From Orientallactaga sibirica (Eukaryota > Chordata > Mammalia > Rodentia > Dipodidae): a stretch of 64,000 bases of DNA. The translations under genes were made by a program, and so were the position numbers. The stretch is taken from contig JAEOAD010001413.1 of NCBI GenBank assembly GCA_036365145.1, positions 2,170,001-2,234,000 on the forward strand, given 5' to 3'. Below, piece after piece: positions 37,901 to 51,600 of this stretch. Positions within the stretch are counted from its first letter, which is position 1. Every line of letters begins with the position of its first letter. The notes under the pieces were generated by a model, which saw only the letters and a list, made by a program, of their open reading frames with translations, was not told where the DNA came from and did no database searches.

Positions 37901-40183
37901 GCAGGAGAGAGTGGTGAGTGCTTCACAGGGGAAGAAGTTTGAAGAAGAGGGGGCATATACTTAAAAAAAAAATTGGGGGCTGGAGAGATGGCTTAGCGGT
38001 TAAGGCGCCTGCCTCTTAAGCCTAAGAACACTGGTTGCAATCTCCAGCGGTTCCAATCTCCAGGTCCCACGTTTAGCCAGATGCAAAGTGACACAAGGGC
38101 GCAATGCCGCACTTGACCACAAGGGGGTGCACGCGTCTGGATTTCGTTCACAGCAGCTGAGAGACTGCTGGCGCACCCATCTCTATCTGTCTCCCTCTCC
38201 CTCTCTCTGTCTCTCCAAAAATAAAAAAATTAAAAAAAAAAATTGGGCTGGAGAGATGGCTTAGTGGTTAAGCGCTTGCCTGTGAAGCCTAAGGACCCCG
38301 GTTCGAGGCTCAATTCCCCAGGACCCACATAAGCCAGATGCACAAGGGGCACATGCATCCGGAGTTCGTTTGCAGTGGCTGGAGGCCCTGGTGCGCCCAT
38401 TCTCTCTCTCTCTGCCTATTTCTCTGTCTGTTTTGACTGTTGCTAATAAAATAAATAAATAATTTAAAAAATTTTTTAAAAAATTCGCCGGGCGTGGTGG
38501 CGCACACCTTAAATCCCAGCACTCAGGAGGCAGAGGTAGAAGGATCACCTTGAGTTCAAGGCCACCCTGAGACTACAGAGTGAATTCCAGGCCAGCCTGA
38601 GCTAGAGTGAGACCCTACCTCAAAAGCCAACCCCCCCGCAAAAAAATCCTTTTTAGGCCAGGTTTGGTGGCGCATGCCTTTAATCCCAGTACTTGGAAGG
38701 CAGAGGCAGGAGAATCGCTTTGAGTTCAAGGCCAGGCTGGGACTATAGAGTGAGTTCCAGGTCAGCCTGGGCTAGAGGGAAACCCTATTGAAAAAAAATT
38801 TTTTTTGTTTGTTTTCTTTGTTTCAGGTGCTTGGAGAGATGGCTTAGGGGTTAAGGCATTTACCTGCAAAGCTTAACAACCTGGGTTTGACTGTCTAGGA
38901 CCCAAGCAAAGCCATATACACAAAGTGACACATGTATTTGGAGTTTGTTTGCAGAGGTTAGAGGCCTTGGGGAGTCCTCTCTCTGTCTCTGTGTCCACAA
39001 AATAAGTAAACATATAACTTTAAATTTTTAAATATTTATTTATTTGCAAAAGAGAGAACAGGCATGCCAGGGCCTTTAACCAATGCAAACAAACTCCAGA
39101 CACATGCGCCACCTTGTGCATCTGGCTTACATGGGTTTCTGGGAAATCAAACCTGGTTCCTTAGGCTTTGCAGGCAAATGCCTTAACTGTCAAGCCATCT
39201 CTCCAGCCCTTAAAACATATTTTAAAAAATTTTTTTCTAATTACTTTTATTACTTTATTTGTGAGAGAGATACAGAAACAGGCAGGGAAGGAGAGAGACA
39301 GAGAGAGAGAGAGAATGGGCATGCCAGGGCCTCCAGCCACTGCAAATGAGCTCCAGATGCATGTGCCACCTCATGCATCTGGCTTACGTGGGTCCTGGGG
39401 AATCGAGCCTTGAACCAGGGTCCTTAGGCTTCACAGGCAAGCGCTTAACTGCTAAGCCATCTCTCCAGCCCTAATACATATTTTTATTTATTAATTTGAG
39501 AGAGAGAGAAAGAAAGGGAGGGAGATTATGGGTGGTCCAGGGCCTCTTGCTGCTGCAAACAAACTCCAGACACATGCTCCACTCTGTGCATCTGACTTCA
39601 TGTGGGGACTGGGGAATTGAACCTGGGCCGACAGGCTTTGCAAGCAAGAGCCTTTAACCACTGAGCCATCTCTCCAGCCCACACACTCCTTTAATTCTAG
39701 CACTTGGATAAGTGAGGAAGGAAGATGGCAGGTTTAAGGCCATCCTGGGCTACATGAAACCCTGTTTAGGAAAAGGAGAAGGAGGAGGCTGGGAATATGG
39801 GTAAGTGCTTGCTTCCCACACAACCATGAAGACCTGAGTTTGGATTCCCAATACCTACATAAAATGTTGGATGGCTGGGGAGATAGCTCCGTGGTTAAAG
39901 GTACTTGCTAACATCCCAGGTCTGATTCCCTGGTACCTACATAAAGCCAGATGTCCAAACTGGCTCATGTGTATGCAGTTCAAGACACCCTGGCTCACCA
40001 TACTCTCTCTATCTCCCTCAAATAAATAAGTAAATAAATTTAAAAAAACATTAAAAAATGCTAGATGTGGCAACCCATCTAATTCCAGCCAACTCTGGGG
40101 AAATGGAGACAGGAGGATCCCTAGAGTTTCTTGGCTAGCTAGTGTTGCCAACTCAGTGAGTTCTATGTGCGGTGCAAGGCCCT

Positions 40184-40222
<39 letters not shown>

Positions 40223-40762
40223 CTGGAGAGATGGCTTAGCAGTTAAGGCACTTGCCAGCTAAGCCTAAGGACCCATGTTTGACTCTCCAGGTCCCATATA
40301 AGCCAGACACACAAAGTGATGCAAGCGTGCAAGGTTGCACATGCCCACTAGGTGGTGTACACATTTGGAGTCTGATTGCAGTGGCTGGAGGCCCTGGTGC
40401 ACACATTCTCTATCTCTTTTTTTTAAAAAATTTTTTAATCTTATTATTTATTTATTTATTTGAGAGAGAGATACAGAAATAGGCAGGTAGAGAGAGAAAA
40501 AGAGAAAGAGAGAGAGAGAGAGAATGGGTGCACCAGGGCCTCCAGCCACTGCAAAAGAACTCCAGATGCATGCACCCCTTTGTGCATCTGGCTTACTGGA
40601 GAATCGAGCCTTGAACCGGGGTCCTTAGGCTTCATAGGCAAGTGTTTAACCACTAAGCCATCTCTCCAGCCCCCTCTCTCTCTTTCTTGCTCTCTCTCTC
40701 TTGCATAAAAAAATAAGACCAGTCTTGCACTCGGGAGGCAATAATTCCAGGTCAAATGAAAT

Positions 40763-40804
<42 letters not shown>

Positions 40805-40822
40805 AGACCAGTCTTGCTGCAA

Positions 40823-40873
<51 letters not shown>

Positions 40874-43800
40874 GGTGGAGGTGAAGAGCCACTGAGAAAG
40901 ATACCTGATATCCACCACCAACCTCTGACTTCCAACACAAATGTATACCTGTGCAAGCACACTCACACACACTTGTGCTCACATGCATATGAACACACAC
41001 ACACACACTCACAGCGCACACACATGAAAAAAAGCTGGGTGTGGTGCTGTAATCCGAGCACTTGAGGGGGTGGAGGCAGGAGGATTAGAAGTTCAAGATC
41101 ATCTTCATAATGCGTCTGAGGCCAGCCTAGGTTACATATAAGACCCTGCCTCAAAAAGCCAAAAGGGCCAGGCATGGTGGTGCACGCTTTTAATCCCAGA
41201 ACTCAGGAGGCAGAGGTAGGAGGATTGCCGTGAGTTCAAGGCCAGCCTGAGACTAAATAGTGAATTCCAGGTCAGCCTAGGATAGAGTAAGACCCTACCT
41301 TAAAAACAAAACAAAACAAAACAAAAAACAAAACAAAACAAAACAAAACAACAAAAAAGCCAAAAGGGGGCTGGAGAGATGGTTTAGCGGTTAAGGCACC
41401 TGCCTTCTAAGCCTAAGAATGCCGGTTCCAATCTCCAGGTCCCACGTTTAGCCAGATGCAAAGTGACGCAAGGGCGCAATGCCGCACCTGACCACAAGGG
41501 GGCACACGCATCTGGATTTCGTTCTCAGCAGCTGAGAGACTGCTGGCACGCCCATTCTCTGTCTCCCTCTCCCTCTCCCTCTCTCTGTCTCTCTCTCAAA
41601 AAAAAAAAAAAAAAAAAAAAAGAAGAAGGAAAGGAAGAGCAGGAGGAGAGGGCTGGGTGATAGTATGGGGTCTTTGAGGCAGTGGGAGATGCGCACCATG
41701 ACCTTCTGGCCTTTGATCAGTGAGATTTTGAGGTCAAAGACCTGCACGTGGACAGCTCTGACATAGGAGGTCTCCAGATTCCCATCACGGTTCTCGTTGG
41801 TGGTGCTCACGACAAAGTAGTTCTCATGAGAGCTGGACTGGCAAGGCTGGCTCAAGACGTAAGTGCAGGTGCCCATGAAATGGTGCAAGGCACCATCGAA
41901 TGTCAGGTAGTGGGGGTCACCTGAGGCAGTGCAGGTAGCTGTATCTGAAAGGGAGAGGACAGGCTTCGTTTATTTTATTTTATTTTTATTTTTATTTTTT
42001 TGGTTTTTCGAGGTAGGGTCTCACTCTGGTCCAGGCTGACCTGGAATTAACTATGTAGTCTCAGGGTGGCCTTGAACTCACGGTGATCCTCCTACCTCTG
42101 CCTCCCGAGTGCTGGGATTAAAGGCATGCGACACCACGCCCAGCTATTTTATTTTATTACTCATTTATTTATTTACAAAAACATTTATTTATTTATTTAT
42201 TTTGGTTTTTCCAAGGTAGGGTCTCGCTCTAGCCCAGGCTGACCTGGAATTAACTATGTAGTCTCAGGGTGGCCTCGAACTCACAGCAATCCTCCTACCT
42301 CTGCCTCCCGAGTGCTGGGATTAAATGCGTACGCCACCACTCCTGGCAATATAAACTTTTCTTCCTCCTTTCTTTCCTTCTCTTTTCTTGCTTCCTTCTT
42401 TCTTCCCTCCTTTCCTTCTCTTCTTTTTTTCTTTGTTTATTTGAGACAAGGTCTCTTGTCAGAAGGCTACCTTGAACTTGTTACGTAGCCAAGGATGATC
42501 ATGAAATCCTCATCTTCTTATCTCTCCTCCACAGTGTTGAGATTACAGGTGTTCCCCACCACACACGCCCAGCAAAACCCTTCTATTTTTAAAATTATTT
42601 TATATTTTATTTATTTATTTGAGAGAGAAAGAGGCAGAGAAAGAGAGAGAGAGAATGGGTGCAGCCAGGGCCTCCAGCCACTGCATACAAACTACAGATG
42701 CATTTGCCCCCTTGTGCATCTGACTTACATGGGTTCTGGAGGGTCGAACCGGGATCTTTTGGCTTTGCAGGCAAACGCCTTAACTGCTAAGCCATCTCTC
42801 TAGCTGCCCCCCCCTTTAAAAAATTATTTTAGAGAGAGAGAGACACACACACACACAGAGGGAGAGAGAATTGGTGCTCCAGGCCCTCAGCTGCTATAAC
42901 CGAACTCCAGATGCTGGCGCCACCTAGTGGGCATGGGCGACCTTGAGTTTGCCTCACCTTTGTGCATCTGGCTTACGTGGAATCTGAAGAGTCGAACATG
43001 GGTCCTTAGGCTTTGCAGGCAAGCGCCTTAACTGCTAAGTTATCTCTCTGGCCCTAAATCCTTCTTCTTTATATATCTCAGGTATTTGTGGGGTTTTTTT
43101 TTTTTTTGTTGTTGTTGTTGTTTTTTTGGTTTTGCAAGGTAGGGTCTCACTCTGGTCCAGGCTGACCTGGAATTAACTATGTAGTCTCAGGGTGGCCTCG
43201 AACTCTTGGCGATCCTCCTACCTCTGCCTCCCGAGTGCTGGGATTAAAGGCGTGCGCCACCACGCCCGGCTTTATCTCAGGTATTTGTTACAGAGTCAAA
43301 ACGTGACTAACATGCCATCTGTAGTGGAACCCCTGCTCTCGGGGAAAGCTGCTCTGGGCAATGCTGTGCCCTGTTCATCTTCCCCTTGGACCGCTCACCT
43401 TGGGCATGGCAGCCATATATGCCATTCTTCCAAGTACAGGTCTCCTGGGCCCTACACTGCCAGGGCCGGCAGGTAATTTTGTTGTTCTCTTCACACGTGC
43501 AGAGTTCTTTGCATCCCGGCTTGAACCACTGCTCCTCTGTCTGTGGAAAGGAAGGGAAAGCTGTTTCTGCCAGGCCAGACACATCCTGACCGCTGGCTGA
43601 CTCACGGGGGACGGGGAACATCTTGACTTCCTGAGGCTGTAGGCTTAGTTACAAAAGTCTGGTATTGAGTATCCATGGTGGCACACACCTGTGATTCCAG
43701 CACTTGGGGAGCTGAGGCAGGAGGATCACAAGTTTGGGACAGGGTGGGGTACATAGCAAGATCTAAGAAAAAAACAAAAAAACAAGGGGGACATGTAATC

Positions 43801-44473
43801 CCAGGAGCTGGGAGGAAGAGGAAGTGGATCAGGTGTTCATGATCATCTTTAGTTACATAATGAGTTTGAGGCCAGCCTGGGCTATAGGAGACCTTGTCTC
43901 AAAAAAATCAAAAACATGAGCCAGGCGTGGTAGTGCACTCCTTTAATCCCAGCACTTGGGAGGCAGAGGTAGGAGGATCACCATGAGTTCAAGGCCACTC
44001 TGAGACTACATGGTGAAGTCCAAGTTAGCCTGGGCTAGAGTGAGATCCTACCTCAAAAAAAACAAAAATAAGCTGGGCATGGTGGCGTGCACCTTTAATC
44101 CCAGCACTCGGGAGGCAGAGGTAGGAGGATCACTGAGTTCAAGGCCACCCTGAGACTACATAGTGAATTCCAGGTCAGCCTGAGTTAAGAGTGAGACCCT
44201 ACCTCGAAAAAAACAAAACAAGGGCTGGAGAGATTGCTTAGTGTTTAAGGCACCTGCCTGCCAAGCCTAAGAATACCTGTTCAATCTCCAGGTCCCACAT
44301 TTAGCCAGACGCAAGCGATGCAAGGGTGCAATGCCGCACTTGCCCACAAGGGGGCGCACACATCTGGAGTTTGTTCATAGCAGCTGAGAGGCCACTGGTG
44401 CACCCATTCTCTCTTTGTCTGCCTCTTCCTCTCTGCCCCTATCTCTCTCTCTGTCTTTCTCAAATTAAAAAAT

Positions 44474-44530
<57 letters not shown>

Positions 44531-45435
44531 AAAAAAACAAGGCCAGGTGTGGTGGCGCACACCTTTAATCCCAGAACTCGGGAGGCGGAGGTAGGAGGAT
44601 TGCCGAGAGTTCGAGGCCAACCTGAGACTACATAATTCCAGGTCAGCCTGAGCCAGAGTGAGACCCTACCTCGAAAAAAACAAAAAAAATAAATAAATAA
44701 AATAAAAAACATGATGGGTGCAGTTAACTCACTTGCCTCCCAAAGCCTCAGGACCAGGGTTTAGGAGGATCACTGTAGAACCAGATGCCAAGGTGAGACA
44801 TGTGTCCAGAGTTTTCCAAGTTGCCTGGAGGCCCTGGCAGACCATTCTCTTTGAAAAAAAAAAAAAAAATCTCTGGATAGATCCCTCATAAATAAATAAA
44901 TATTTTTGAAAAGCTGGAGGCCAGGGTTTGAGTAAAGTGCTTGCCATTACAACCAGATGCCCCCAGAACCATGTTTCCAAAACAAGAAGCTGGGCTGGAG
45001 GCCCAGGGGATGCTCATTCTCTTTCTCAGGCTCCTTTGAGTTTGATCTCATAAACCTTTAAATAAATATTTTTGAAAAGCTGGAGGCGTGTTGGTAAAGT
45101 GCTAATCTTACAAGCATAAAGATGGCAGAGCCCCCAGGATCGTGTTTAAAAAACAAGAAGCCACCCTGAGACTACGGCTAGGGGATTAATTCCAGGTCAG
45201 CCTGGGCCAGAGTGAGATTTGATCTCCAGAAAAAAAAAAAAAAAAATCAGCCACGGGGCTGGAGAGATGGCTTAGCAGTTAAAGCGTTTGCCTGCAAAGC
45301 CAAAGGATCCTGGTTCGATTCTCCAGGACCCACATAAGCCAGATGCACAAGGGGGTGCATGCATCTGGAGTTTGTCTGCAGTGGCTGGAGGCCCTGCTGC
45401 ACCCATTCTCTCTCTCTCTGCCTCTTTCTCTCTCC

Positions 45436-45470
<35 letters not shown>

Positions 45471-48400
45471 AGTATATTAAAAAAAAAAACAGCCAAAAGC
45501 CAGGCATGGTGGCTCACGCCTTTAATCTCAGCACTGGGGAGGCAGAGGTAGAAGGACTGCTGTGAGTTTGAGGCCACCCTGAGACTACAGAGTGAATTCC
45601 AGTTCAGCCTGGACTAGAATGAAACCCAACCTCGAAGACTGGGTTGTTCCAGTGTTTAATTCCTGTGCCCATAATTATCCCATTTTATGAATGTGTGTTG
45701 GCATGGAGAGACAATTCCCTGCCCTTGGAGTGGAGTGAAAGTAATTGGTTAAGCTGTAGCAGCTTTATTGTTTATTTTAAAAGTGGTAATAAAACTTGAA
45801 CTGAAAAAGGTAAAACTTGAACAAGAAAACTACTCTTCTATGCTTTGAATGTTTATAGTAATTACATGTTTATGTGGGGTTGACATTTTTATTATTTAAA
45901 ATTGAATTACATTGTTTTGTTTGTTAAATATCCATAATGTTTATTATTTTTATATTTTGAATTTTTCTAAATAAAATAGTCTCAATTAAAAAAAAAAAAA
46001 AAAAAAAAACGGGGCAGGAGAAATGGCTTCTGGTGGCTGGAGGCCCTGGCGTGTTCATTCTCATTCATTCATATTTTCTCTCCCTCCCTCCCTCCCTCTT
46101 TCAAGTGAATAAGTTAAAAAAAGAACTTTTAAACACCAGCCAGGTATGGTGGCACAGACCTTTAATCCCAGCACTCGGGAGGCAAAGTAGGAGGATCACC
46201 CATGAGTTCAAGGCCACCCTGAGACTACATAGTGAATTCCAGGTCAGCCTGGGCTAGAATGAGACCCTACCTCGAAAAACCAAAAAGCCAGAAGCTTCTA
46301 TAATCCCCATGCTCATACTGATGGTGAAATGAGAGTCAGAAACAGGAGAATTTTCTGGAAGCTGAAGGTGAAGCCCAGCAAAGGACAGCAGAACAAGAAT
46401 CCAGAGTGAGACACCCTACCTCAAATGAAATGGGCAGGCAAGGATGAACCTGAAAATTGTCCTCTGACCTCCACACACACACAGTGCATGTGTACTCTTG
46501 GACACACACACACACACACACACACAAGATGGATGGCACCTGAGAAGCAAGACCTGAGATTGTCCTCTGACTTTCACACTCACGCATACACATGCACCTC
46601 AACACATCCCCACCTGTGTGCACATGCGCGCATACACACAACAACAACAACAAGTTCAAGCTGAGCTGTCTGGCACAATATAGGCCTGGTCCTAGCCAGA
46701 GCGCATGGCAGAAGAAAACAGGAAGTGGCTTCTGTGAAAATGGCATTCTGCGCAGGCTTGGTGTGACAACAGTTACAGTCCCATGCTCGCGAGAAGTCTG
46801 CTACGAGATGTCCTGTCCAGAGACAGGCTGTCATTGGTCACAAATAGGGGACCACCCCATACAAGGATTAGCAGCTCCTTAAACCCTATGTGCATTGTGC
46901 TAAATAAATGAGTTTGTGGATTCTCGCTTCCGCTTTCACCCAACTCCCGGAGTCTGTGTCGTGACTCCGCGCTGCTCACCCCAATTCGGCAGAGACCCTA
47001 TCGCCCCTCCTGAGCTGGCCTTGGGGGGTGACCCCAACACTGAGCATGTGGCACACACCTTTAGTCCCAGCACTTGGGAAGCTGAGGTAGGAGGGTTGCC
47101 CTGAGTTCGAGGCCAGCCCGGGCTACACAATGAGTTCCAGGTTAGCATGGGCTAGACTGAGACCCTGCCTTGAAAAAAAAATAAAGTCTAGCTTTGGTAT
47201 GGTTCATTCAATTTTCCCACTGATAATTATCTGCCTCTGTTTTGCTAGGTGTTAGGAACTTAATGATGAATGAAATGGAAAACGTGGTGGCTCACACCGA
47301 TAATCTCAGCACTTGGGAAGCTGAGGCAGGTGGATTACTGCGAGCTAGAAGCCACATAGTACATTCCAGGCCAACATGGGCTACAGACCCAGTCTCAGAA
47401 ATAATAATAAGAGGCTAGAGAGATGACTTAGTGGTTAAGGCTCTTGCCTGCAAAGCCTAAGGGCTCACATTTCATTCTCCAGATCCCACGTAAGCCAGAT
47501 ACACAAAGGTGAGGTACGTGCAAGGGTGCACATGCCCACTAGATGGTGCAAGGGTCTGGAGTTGATTGCAGTAGCTGAGGCCCTGGTGGGACAATTCTTT
47601 CTCTTTCTCTCTTGCTCACTCTGTGTCTCTAAAATAAAAAAATTTAAAAAATAAAAAACTTTTTTAAAAAAAAGACGAGATTTCCATCTATAGTCCAAGC
47701 TGGCCTTCATCATGGGATCCTTGTGCCTCAGCCTCCGACTGCTGATTTTACAGGTGTGGTCCACCACATGCTGAGAGATGCTTCTTACTTACTTCATCAG
47801 GAAAGTTCCAAGGGGAAGGAAGGGTTGCAACAAAGCCTCAAGAAAAGAGAATCTGACAGGCAGAAGTGGCTGGGCAGCAGAGCAGGGTATAAGAAAGCGG
47901 CCAGGTGGGCTGGAGAGATGGCTTAGCGATTAAGGCGCCTGCCTGCTAAGCCTAAGAACACCGGTTCCAATCTCCAGGTCAAAAGCTTAGCCAGATGTAA
48001 AGTAAAGCAAGGGTGCAATGCCGCTCTTGACCACAAGGGGGTGCACACATCTGGATTTCATTTGCAGCAGCTGAGAGGCTGCTGGTGCGCCCATTCTCTG
48101 TCTTCCTCTCCCTCTCTCTCTCTGTCTGTCTCCAGGAAGGGAAGGAGGGAGGGAGGGAGGAAGGAGGAAGGAGGAAGGAAGGAAGGAAGGAAGGAAGGAA
48201 GGAAGGAAGGAAGGAAGGAAGGAAGGAAAAGAAAATGGCCAGGTGTAGTGGTGCATACCTGAAATCCAGCTCTGAGGAGGTTGAGGCAGAAAGATTATGA
48301 ATTTCAGGCCAGTCAAGGCTACATAGAAAGACCTTGTCTCAACAATCTGCAAACAGAGACTACCTAGTGAATTCCAGGTCAGCCTGGGCCAGAGAGAGAC

Positions 48401-48574
48401 CCTATGTAGGGGAAAAAAACATCTGCAAACAGGAGGCTGGGGAGATGGCTCAATGGTTAAAGATGCTTTTTTGCAAAGTCTGCTGGCCCAGGTTTAATTC
48501 CCCAGCAACCCACAGAAAGCCAAATGAGTATTTGAGCATTTATTTGCAGCAGCAAGAGACCCTAACATAATCAT

Positions 48575-48607
<33 letters not shown>

Positions 48608-51600
48608 ACACAATATTTTTTTTAATCTGAAAGGGAAAAGGAAAAGAAAGAAGCTAGTAAAAAGGCCAGAATATTGGCTCATTGGCTGGGGTTATAGCTC
48701 AGTGGTAGAGCTCCTGCCTAGAATCCCCCAGTGAGGGGCTGGGGGCGTGGCTCAGTGGTAGAGCACCTGCCTAGAATCCCCCAGTGAGGGACTGGGGGCA
48801 GGGCTCAGTGGTAGAGCTCCTGACTAGAATCCCCCAGTGAGGGGCTGGGGTATGGCTCAGAGCTCCTGCCTAGAATCCCCAGTGAGGGGCTGGGGTATGG
48901 CTCAGTGGTAGAGCTCCTGCCTAGAATCCCCCAGTGAGGGGTTGGGGTATGGCTCAGTGGTAGAGCACCTGCCTAGAATCCCCCAGTGAGGGGCTGGGGT
49001 ATGGCTCAATAGTAGAAGCACCTGCCTAGAATCCCCAGTGAGGGACTGGGGGTGTGGCTCAGTGGTAGATCTCCTGCCTAGAATCCCCCAGTGAGGGGTT
49101 GGGGTATGGCTCAGTGGTAGAGCACCTGCCTAGAATCCCCCAGTGAGGGGCTGGGGGTGTGGCTCAATAGTAGAAGTCCTGCCTAGAATCCCCCAGTGAG
49201 GGACTGGGGGTGTGGCTCAGTGGTAGATCTCCTGCCTAGAATCCCCCAGTGAGGAGCTGGGGGCGTGGCTCAGTGGTAGAGCTCCTGCCTAGAATCCCCC
49301 AGTGAGGAGCTGCGGGCGTGGCTCAGTGGTAGAGCACCTGCATAGAATCCCCCAGTGAGGGGCTGGGGGCGTGGCTCAGTGGTAGAACTCCTGCCTAGAA
49401 TCCCCCAGTGAGGGACTGGGGGTGTGGCTCAGTGGTAGAGCTCCTGTCTAGAATCCCCCAGTGAGGAGCTGGGGCGTGGCTCAGTGGTAGAGCTCCTGCC
49501 TAGAATCCCCCAGTGAGGACCTGGGGTTGTGGCTCAGTGGTAGAGCCCCTGCCTAGAATCCCCCAGTGAGGGGCTGAGGGCGTGGCTCAGTGACAGAGCT
49601 CCTGCCTAGAATCCCTCAGTGAGGGGCTGGGAGTGTGGCTCAGTGGTAGAGCTCCTGCCTAGAATCCCCCAGTGAGGGGCTGGGGGTGTGGCTCAGTGGT
49701 AGAGCTCCTGCCTAGAATCCCCCAGTGAGGGGCGGGGGTGTGGCTTATTTATAGAGCATTTGGTTATATACACAAGGCCCTGGGTTCCATGCCCAGCAAC
49801 ACCAAAAAAAGAAAGAAAAAGAAAGAAAAGAAAGAAAGAAAGAAGAAAAAAAGAAAAAAAGAAAAAGGGAGGGAGAGAAGGAGGGAAGGAAACTAGAATA
49901 GAGCCAGAATAAGGGAGAGAGAGGAGAGAGAGAGAGAGAGAGAGAGAGAATACATATTAGAGCCAGCTTCCAGGCAGAATTTCCCTAATTTCCCTCGTCT
50001 TTTCCCCTGCCCTCTCAGTCAGATCTCTCAGATGCCCTACCGCAGGGCAACACCACAAGCTATAGAACCCAGAGCTAGTCCTTTGTGGCTGCAAGGCTGA
50101 GAGGACCACCCCAGTGGCTCACTTACCTGAAAGTAGACCCCTGAGGGGCTGAAGCACCCGCATTGTGATCGGGGGATACACCTAAGACCACTGAGGATGA
50201 AGCCAGGGTTGCACACGCAGGCCTCTACACACTGTTCTGTGCAGTTCTGGTCAGCCAATCTTGAGAGGCAGGTTTCAGGACAAGGTGTGGCACACAGGGA
50301 ATACTGGCTGTTCTGAGGGCAGACCAGGGCTGTGGAGGGAAAATCTTGGGTAAGAAGGAATCCGAAGAGCCAGGTGTGGTGTTGCACGCCTGTAATTCTA
50401 GCACTTGGCAGGAACGTTGAGGCAGGAGGATGGAGAATTGGCACACCAGGTCTTTCTCTCTCTCTCCCACTCTCGCCTTCTTGCATTAAAAAAGTGAAAC
50501 CCTACCTCGAAAAACCAAAAAAATAAAAATAAAAATTAGGGAGGCTGGAGATATTGGCTTAGTGGTTAAGGCGCTTGCTTGCCTGCAGAGCCTAAGAACT
50601 CATGTTCCAATCTCCAGGTCCCACGTAAGCCAGACGCACAGTGATGCAAGCACGCAGGGATACAAATGTGCAAGGTGGCACATGTGTCTGGAGTTTGTCT
50701 GCAGGGGCTGAAAGGCCCTGGCATGCCCATTGTCTCCACCTCTTTCTCTCTGTCAAAAACAAAAATATTTAAAAAAAGTCCAGTCTGTTGGGCTTGCCTC
50801 CAAAAAAAAAAAAAAAAAAAAAAGAAAAAAAGAAAAGAAAAAAGACATAAAAGTGAAAGCAGAAGGGGACTAGTGGGCAGAGAAAGGGGATCAAAGGGAG
50901 TGGGAAGGAGACAAGAAAGGTTAATGGGGGTTAATATGATCAAAACACATCAGACAGGGTTGGAGAGATGGCTTAGCACTTAAGGCGTTTGCCTGTAAAG
51001 CCAAAGGACCTTAGTTCAATTCCCCAGGACCCACGTTAGCCAGATGCACAAGAGGGCACATGCATCTGGAGTTTGTTTGCAGTGGCTGGAGGCCCTGGCA
51101 CGTCCATCCTCTCTCTCTCTCCCTCCCTCTCTCTCTCTCTGCCTTTCTCTCTCTCTCAAATAAATAAATAAAAATTTAAAATATATTTAAAAAAACCACA
51201 TCCGACATATGTATCCAAATGTCATAATGAAATCCATTTTCTAAAATTCTTTTGAGGTAGGGTCTCGCTGTAGCCCAAGCTAGCCTGAAATTCACTATGG
51301 AGTCTCAGGGTGGCCTCGAACTCACAGTGATCCTCCTACCTCTGCCTCCCAAGTGCTGGGATTAAAGGTGTCCACCACCAACGCCCAGCTAAAATCCATT
51401 AATTCCATTATTATGGGTAATTAAAATATACTAATACAGCCCATCTGCGTCTGAAAGAAGGGGTTCCGCATCCTCCCTCCTGCTTTGGGGTCCAACTCAC
51501 GGCAGTACTGGGGACCTCTCCAGGGCTTCACAGCATAGCCAGCGTCCTGGCAGGCTGTAGTCATGGCAGACATGTGGGTGCACAGTATCTGCTGGAGCCC

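Noticed and set aside
46667..47039. A retroviral coding remnant around the LTR
   Set aside because: No gag, pol or env-like frame is present; both flanks are ordinary SINE and simple-repeat sequence.
48685..49810. Regular ~53-bp repeats resembling a CRISPR array
   Set aside because: Units are directly adjacent with no unique spacers, derive from an ID SINE, and lie in a mammalian intron.
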